64,000 bases of DNA from Lathyrus oleraceus. Taxonomy: Eukaryota; Streptophyta; Magnoliopsida; Fabales; Fabaceae. Of this stretch, positions 58,881 to 64,000 are shown piece after piece (position 1 is the first letter of the stretch; every line of letters starts with the position of its first letter). Below the pieces are notes generated by a model, which was not told the DNA's origin, searched no databases, and worked only from the letters and a program-made list of their open reading frames with translations. The DNA lies in the NCBI RefSeq assembly GCF_024323335.1, contig NC_066579.1, forward strand, positions 253,511,575 through 253,575,574. The letters are read 5' to 3'. A program made the translations under genes and the position numbers.

Positions 58881-61800
58881 ACACTTCTATTTATCCAAAG
58901 GAATGGTTAGAAAACGAACAAAAACCTAAAAGTTTTATCGAATCAAAAACTAGTAAAAATGTCAGAGATCGGGGTAAGGGGGTTGGTTATGCAATGGGAA
59001 GGTTTTAAGCACCCAAAACATCCTAGGTACTCCTAGGGAGCCCTTTTCACATTTGTTGTAAGGTTGGTATTTTATGAAAATTTATTTGTGCAAACATGAT
59101 TGAAGAGATGAGAAGAGAATATACAAGTTATTTATAATTTTGTGTTTGGATGGATAAACCCATTGCCTACGTACCATCTTAAAGAAAGATTAGGATCAAA
59201 ATCTCGTAGTTTGGGGTAAAAATCTCAAAAAAAGAAATTGGTGAATTGATTGGTCCAAAAGCCTTAAGGTCTTTTGTTATCCAAGGGAGAAAACTCAACC
59301 TAAGACCACAAATCCACCATGTGAGGATAGCTTCAACATGCTAGCGAGGGGTTAAAACCCTATAATAAGCATGGAAGACTCATTGTCCATCACTAAGGAT
59401 ATAGGTGAGTATTACATCTACCTCAAGGATAACTCACACCTAATAGCTAAAGGTTATGAAAAGTTTTAATAAGAAAGTGGCTATTGAAACTACAAAAGCA
59501 TTTGAATGGGTTATATTTACCAATGAAAAGTATTTACAAAATATGGTCAAATTTGACTTAAAGTTTCAATTCAAAATAAGTGTTATGAAGAGAAAGTTTG
59601 AAAATCAGAAGCATAATGCTTAGGTTTCTAATGTTTGAAAGCAAGTGTTAATGTTTGCACAAAAGTTTTGGTTTGGGTTAGAGTGGAGAGAAGAAGAAGA
59701 ATGGCTAAAATCCTAATCATACAAGAGATGAAGGATAAGAAACAACACCACAAATGGAGTTCCTCTCTTGAGATTATATTGATGATCCAAGTAGCTCCCA
59801 TCCTTTGGCATATGCAAGCAAAATAAGTGTAAGCTTAAGCAATCAAATTAATCAAGCAAGCTCTTAGGAGATCCCCAATGGCTCTTGTATCTTTCACTTT
59901 GGATGAACATGGCAATGGTTCTTCAATTTGGCTCAAATAGGATTCCCTAGCACAAAAGCACACACATAAAAAAGTTCCATGAAGTAAATCAAGAATGGAC
60001 AAGAGGGAGTTTAGAGATTTGGTCCATCTTCAACATTAGGCCTTTTTACTCCAATTTTGCATAGGCAATGTCCTCGAAACTAAGTCCATTTGTCCATTTT
60101 TGCATTTGGTCCACAACAATCAAAACAAAACACAAGCACAATAATATATACACAATTATGTGCTCAAGTGAGCAAAAGGCAAATTGCATTAACATAAACA
60201 TGTGCTCAAATGAGCAAAGGAAAAAGCAAATGAATAATATGTACAAGAATAGTAAATTGCATAAAGGTAAAGAGCAAGAATTAAATGTTAATGGTTAATG
60301 GTTAGTGTTAGAGTTAGTGTGTCATGAGGCAATTTAGCGCTATGTTAAGCAATCGTAATTGGACTTATGTAGAAGTCACAACTATCTGAGGTCGGTCAAT
60401 AATAATGTAGGCAACAACATAAGTTAGAGATTTTGGTTAGTGAATCAAACTCCTACAACTTGCCATGCCAAAAAGAAGATGATAAATGATCTTGTATTGA
60501 TTTAGGTTCTTTGCTTGATTAGGAAGAAACCTATTCTTAATGCAAAGCCATTCACTTGATCCATGATCAAGTTGAATTGGATTTGAATCAGGGAAGGTTA
60601 GACCTCCATGTATCAAGGCTAACCACCAATCTTTAACTCATTGATCAAAAAAAGAAGAAGAAGAAGAAGAAGAAGATGAATATTAAAGTACATTAATGGA
60701 AATGGAATGAAATAATCAACAAGCGTTGACCAAAGATAGAGAAGATCAAGGTCAAACAATGGTAAACCGAAGTAAGATGAGGATTAGAAGTCAAGAAACA
60801 AATAAAATATTTTTGTTATTTTTCAATATTAAAATAAAACTTGAATTAAAATAATAAAGAAAGGTCAAACTTCAAACTCACTTCAAATCAACTTTGAAAA
60901 GTTCAAGTGAATTATCCCAAGTTCAACAAGGTCAAACAAAGTTTGACAAAAAATTTCAGCATTTTTAGAAGTCAGAAACTATTTTTAATCAATAAAAAAT
61001 GTATAAAAATAACCTAATTGAACTAAAATCTCAAATAAATCTTAAATCAATTAATAAATTGATGAGAATATTTTTCATAGATCTATCATCATTCAAAGAG
61101 GTTGGAAAAATATTTTTGTATTTTTTGGATATCAAAAACTATTTTAAATGAATTAAAACTAACCAGAAAAGAGAAAATTCCTAAGAAATATCAAATGATA
61201 AAATAAAAAATATTAAAAATCATTTTTAGAAACTAGAAATTAAAAGGAGAAAAATGCAATTGGTCTCATATTTTTTGGACCAATAATGAAGGAGATATGA
61301 ATTTTTAAAAAGAAATGGAATTAAAAGAAATAAAATAAATTAAAATCAGAAATTAGAAAATGTGAAAATGCGTGGACCGCTTGATGAGACCTCGTTAATT
61401 GACGTGGATCGTCACGCGGCCAGGAAGCGCGTGCTCACCATATGCACTAGTCAACTGAATAACACATGGCCTTTAAATAAGTCATAACGTTGGATGGACG
61501 AGATCTGATCTGGAAAAGGAGATGGATGGTTCAGATCTAATCTGGAGAAGGGACGGTGACCAGCACCACCGTCTTCTCCGGCCAACTTCTGGCCAAGCTC
61601 AAAATTGCAGAGAAACAAATGTTAACCAAATGCTACGATCCAGGCACCAATCGAAAGCTAGGGTGATGTACCTCACCCTTGTACTAACCAAATCCACTCT
61701 AGGTTTCTACATTGAGAGAAATCAGAGATGGAATTTTAATGGTGTTCAACTAAACTTGCTAGATTTCAAAAATTCGAAGCTCAAGAATGTTTCCTCTATG

Positions 61801-62120
61801 TAGAGGACTTCAGATCACACAACATCAACAAATAATTAGCACAACATAAGCTGATTCGAAGAAAATAAAATGTGAAGTGAACCTTTGATTTGCAGAGCTT
61901 GGAGTCACAATTTCTTGGTGTTAATGGTTGCAGTACACTCTATGAATCAAGGTGATGAGGTTTAGGAACTTTTAGATCTAAGAAAACAATCGATGCAACT
62001 GAATTCTAGATCTGAAAATTGAGAGAAAAATGAGAGAGTTCCTTTGGAGTGAGGGTGAGGATTCAATTGCATAGCATTTAGGGCGCCTTCAGGTTAGTGA
62101 AATGAAGAGCAATGTCATTG

Positions 62121-62128
62121 TATTTATA
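62121..62128 (-). promoter_or_regulatory. TATA box of E LTR
   Basis: TATAAATA on the minus strand, about 1.5 kb into the LTR, the same relative position as in the Ogre-2 LTR. Confidence 0.6.
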
Positions 62129-63643
62129 GGCAAGGCAATGCTGAAATGCATGATCACAACTTTGCATGAATGGAAAGGGCCTCCATGCATGGGCCTGTAC
62201 AGGCGCATGGAGGGCCCAATTCCACTTGGATTTGGCAGCTGATGCTAAGCATGTTCAAACTGGACGTGCAAATTGTGCATTAATGGATCATGCAATGCAA
62301 ATTTAAATGATTTTCAAAAATGGACCATTATGTTCAAGTCTTCGAAAATGCCATGTCCAAACTTGAAACACCACCTCATGAGTAATGGTTGGAAATATTT
62401 TTGCATGAGGATTAATTTTTATGTTGATCACAACTTCATTTGAACCTTGGAAATTGATGAAAATCATGAAGTGTAGGGTGCAAAACATGTGCATGTGAGA
62501 TTTTCAAAATTGGCCAAAGTTCAAGCCCTTCTGTTTCAATGATGCAAGCTCCAAATGACAAAATCTTAAACATCAAAGTTGTATATCTTTTCAAGGATAT
62601 CAGTTTGGAATTAAATTTTGCATCATTTCGATTTTTTATCAAGAAGTTATGGGCACTTGAAGTTGGACTTTTTCACATTTTAATGTCTTTGGTTCAAAGT
62701 GACCTATAATGTTTTGCATTATCACATGTATTTATTTTAGGATTTTGAAATTTTGCTCAACATAACATTTGAATTAGACATCTTAAGCTTTCCAATTCAT
62801 TTGATCCCACCTCAAAATAATTAAAAATGAAGGAGTTATGTCCTTGGGAAGTTGACCCAAAATTAGGGTTTCAGTCAAAATGACCTATAATGTCTTAGAA
62901 TAGATGATGACTTTCCAAGCTTCAAATAAATTGTTTATGAACATAAAAGTTGTTCATATGGTCCTTAAGAACATTTTTGTCCTCGGGGTCATCTCCATTT
63001 GACAAACACATAAAACGTTAGGTCTCAGTGTATTTCAAAATAGTTAGATGAATTGACTGATCAACTACTCAAGTCCAAACCTCATATCTTGATGAATTGA
63101 TGATTGAGGACACTCAAATAAGTTCAAATATGCATGAAATGATGAATGAAAGAAATTCCCTTGATTGCATTTGATCATGGGTTTAGGTTGCTTCATGAGC
63201 AAGGCACAGTTGATGAACAGATGAATTAGGGTTTCCTTGGGAAACAAGCCTCAAGCCCCTTGATTTGCTTTGATCAAAATGATGAATTGAGATACTTGGG
63301 AGGAACATTTGATGGATTATAGATTTGGGAACCATTGCCATGCTTGTTTTCATCTTCTCTTGGCCATATCAATGCACATAGGACCTCCTAGAAGCTTTGG
63401 ATCTTATGACTGCTCAATCTACTAACAAGAGATGTTAGTGACATATTTTTGTGCTTTTGGTTAGTAAATAAAAATGAGAAAAGCAATAATATACAGTTCA
63501 AGCATGCTTGGTGATCTCAAACCAACTGTCAAGGGATCCCACCCAAAGGTAAGGAGCCAAGATGCTTATGATCCTTGAGGCAAGATGTAAATGCAATGTT
63601 ATGATGCCATGAGGGATCTTAGGGTCAAAATTAGTGTCTTACA

Positions 63644-63656
63644 GATGCCCCTATTT
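63644..63656 (-). promoter_or_regulatory. Polypurine tract of E
   Basis: AATAGGGGCATC on the minus strand directly before TGTAAGAC. Confidence 0.7.
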
Positions 63657-63775
63657 AAGGTCATTCTAGCCGGAGATATGAAGGTTAAAATCTTCGTCTC
63701 GACGAGGTTGAATGGGCTTAAATAATAACAAAGAGACGAATTTTGGTCCCTAAGAGGAATTTTGGTCTCGACGAG
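63657..63775 (-). other. E 3' UTR with CCTCGTCGAGAC repeat
   Basis: On the minus strand, CCTCGTCGAGACCAAAATT and CCTCGTCGAGACGAAGATTT lie about 75 bp apart. Non-coding. Confidence 0.6.
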
Positions 63776-64000
63776 GTGGAAGTCATGAATAGTCTCATCC
63801 TCTTTCATCCTCAGATTTTCAAACTTGGTGGTCAGCATCTGAAGTTTAGACATCCTCACCTTGGAGGTACCTTCATGAGTTATCTTGAGAGTATCCCAAA
63901 CTTCTTTAGCCAGCTCACAATGATGCACCAGTCTGAAGATGTTCTTATTTATTCCATTGAACAGTGCATTCAAGGCCTTAGAGTTTCCAAGGGCTAATGC
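63776..64000 (-). pseudogene. Ty1/copia-type gag fragment
   Basis: About 75 codons open from the right edge on the minus strand: KALNALFNGINKNIFRLV, AKEVWDTLKITHEGTSKV, TKFENLRMKEDETIHDF. This is the UBN2/Retrotran_gag_2 type used by copia elements, not by Ty3/gypsy. The homology stops after HDFH, and the frame then runs into E's 3' UTR repeat. It is either a copia element broken by or inserted in E, or a captured gag piece. No stop lies within the homologous part. Confidence 0.75.

Larger units (their letters stand above)
58808..63643 (-). repeat. 3' LTR of minus-strand Ogre-like element E (4836 bp)
   Basis: On the minus strand it starts TGTAAGACACTAATTTTGAC (63643 leftwards) and ends CCCCGCTACA (58808). 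Start and end agree with the family ends of Ogre-1 and Ogre-2. A TATA box is at 62121-62128 and the PBS-like word at 58869-58880. Small ORFs inside are not supported. Because a polypurine tract flanks it on the right, this is the 3' LTR and the element body continues beyond the window. Confidence 0.85.
58808..64000 (-). mobile_element. Ogre-like element E, minus strand, 3' end
   Basis: 3' LTR, polypurine tract, a short 3' UTR and a copia-type gag fragment, cut by the right window edge. It is inserted in C's 3' LTR. Confidence 0.75.

Noticed and set aside
60046..60246. Membrane-like 66-codon ORF on the minus strand
   Set aside because: It lies inside the E LTR and comes from AT-rich repeats containing GAGCA words.
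61522..61803. 93-codon ORF in the right part
   Set aside because: It lies in the E LTR, antisense to the element, with no domain.

Overview
This is plant nuclear DNA made entirely of transposable elements. I see no host gene, tRNA, rRNA or CRISPR locus. The main content is Ty3/gypsy LTR retrotransposons of the Tat/Ogre type: LTRs of 2.0-4.8 kb, an extra ORF1 upstream of gag, a second RNase H between RT and integrase, a tRNA-Arg-like primer site and long repeat-rich 3' UTRs. There are also an Athila-like element, a SIRE/Maximus-like solo LTR, a Ty1/copia gag scrap and a CACTA (En/Spm) transposon. Ogre elements this long, with Athila and SIRE relatives, point to a legume, most likely of the vetch/pea/lentil group. 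That is inference from element types, not from any host gene.

Layout. 1-4958: 3' part of an Athila-like element A (gag-protease, deleted pol, 3' UTR, LTR). 4959-5804: unassigned, with two duplications. 5805-10184: CACTA element B, with a decayed TNP2 transposase, a strong hairpin, subterminal repeats and a right terminus ending in GTAGTG; its left end is not recognisable. 10185-18576: Ogre-1 (LTR remnant, primer site, broken ORF1 and gag-protease), interrupted by a copia solo LTR (17020-18235). 18577-32250: Ogre-2, same subfamily, inserted into Ogre-1; it has a whole 4.7 kb LTR, ORF1, gag, an internally deleted RT, both RNases H and integrase. 32251-58807: element C, a gag-only Tat-type element inserted in Ogre-2. 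C is split by young element D (33352-44220, 5-bp duplication GTTAG, nearly identical LTRs, intact gag, gutted pol) and by minus-strand solo LTR F (46114-50867, duplication CTCGG). C's 3' LTR is broken at 58808 by minus-strand Ogre-like element E, whose body runs off the right edge and carries a copia-type gag fragment next to its polypurine tract.

The order of insertion follows from the nesting: Ogre-1, then Ogre-2, then C, then D, E and F inside C. Nothing here looks able to move alone. The only long undamaged ORF with a recognisable domain is the gag of D (36287-37396). D, and C before it, must have used proteins supplied in trans.

The signals most worth following up are: a 12-base word resembling the start of the primer-binding site, found 46-72 nt before the LTR end in all six Tat/Ogre-type LTR families; a 2 kb array in the D 3' UTR whose periods step through about 49, 97 and 144 bp; the recent non-autonomous element D; a word block shared downstream of pol or gag in three families; and the 38-bp-arm hairpin in the CACTA element.
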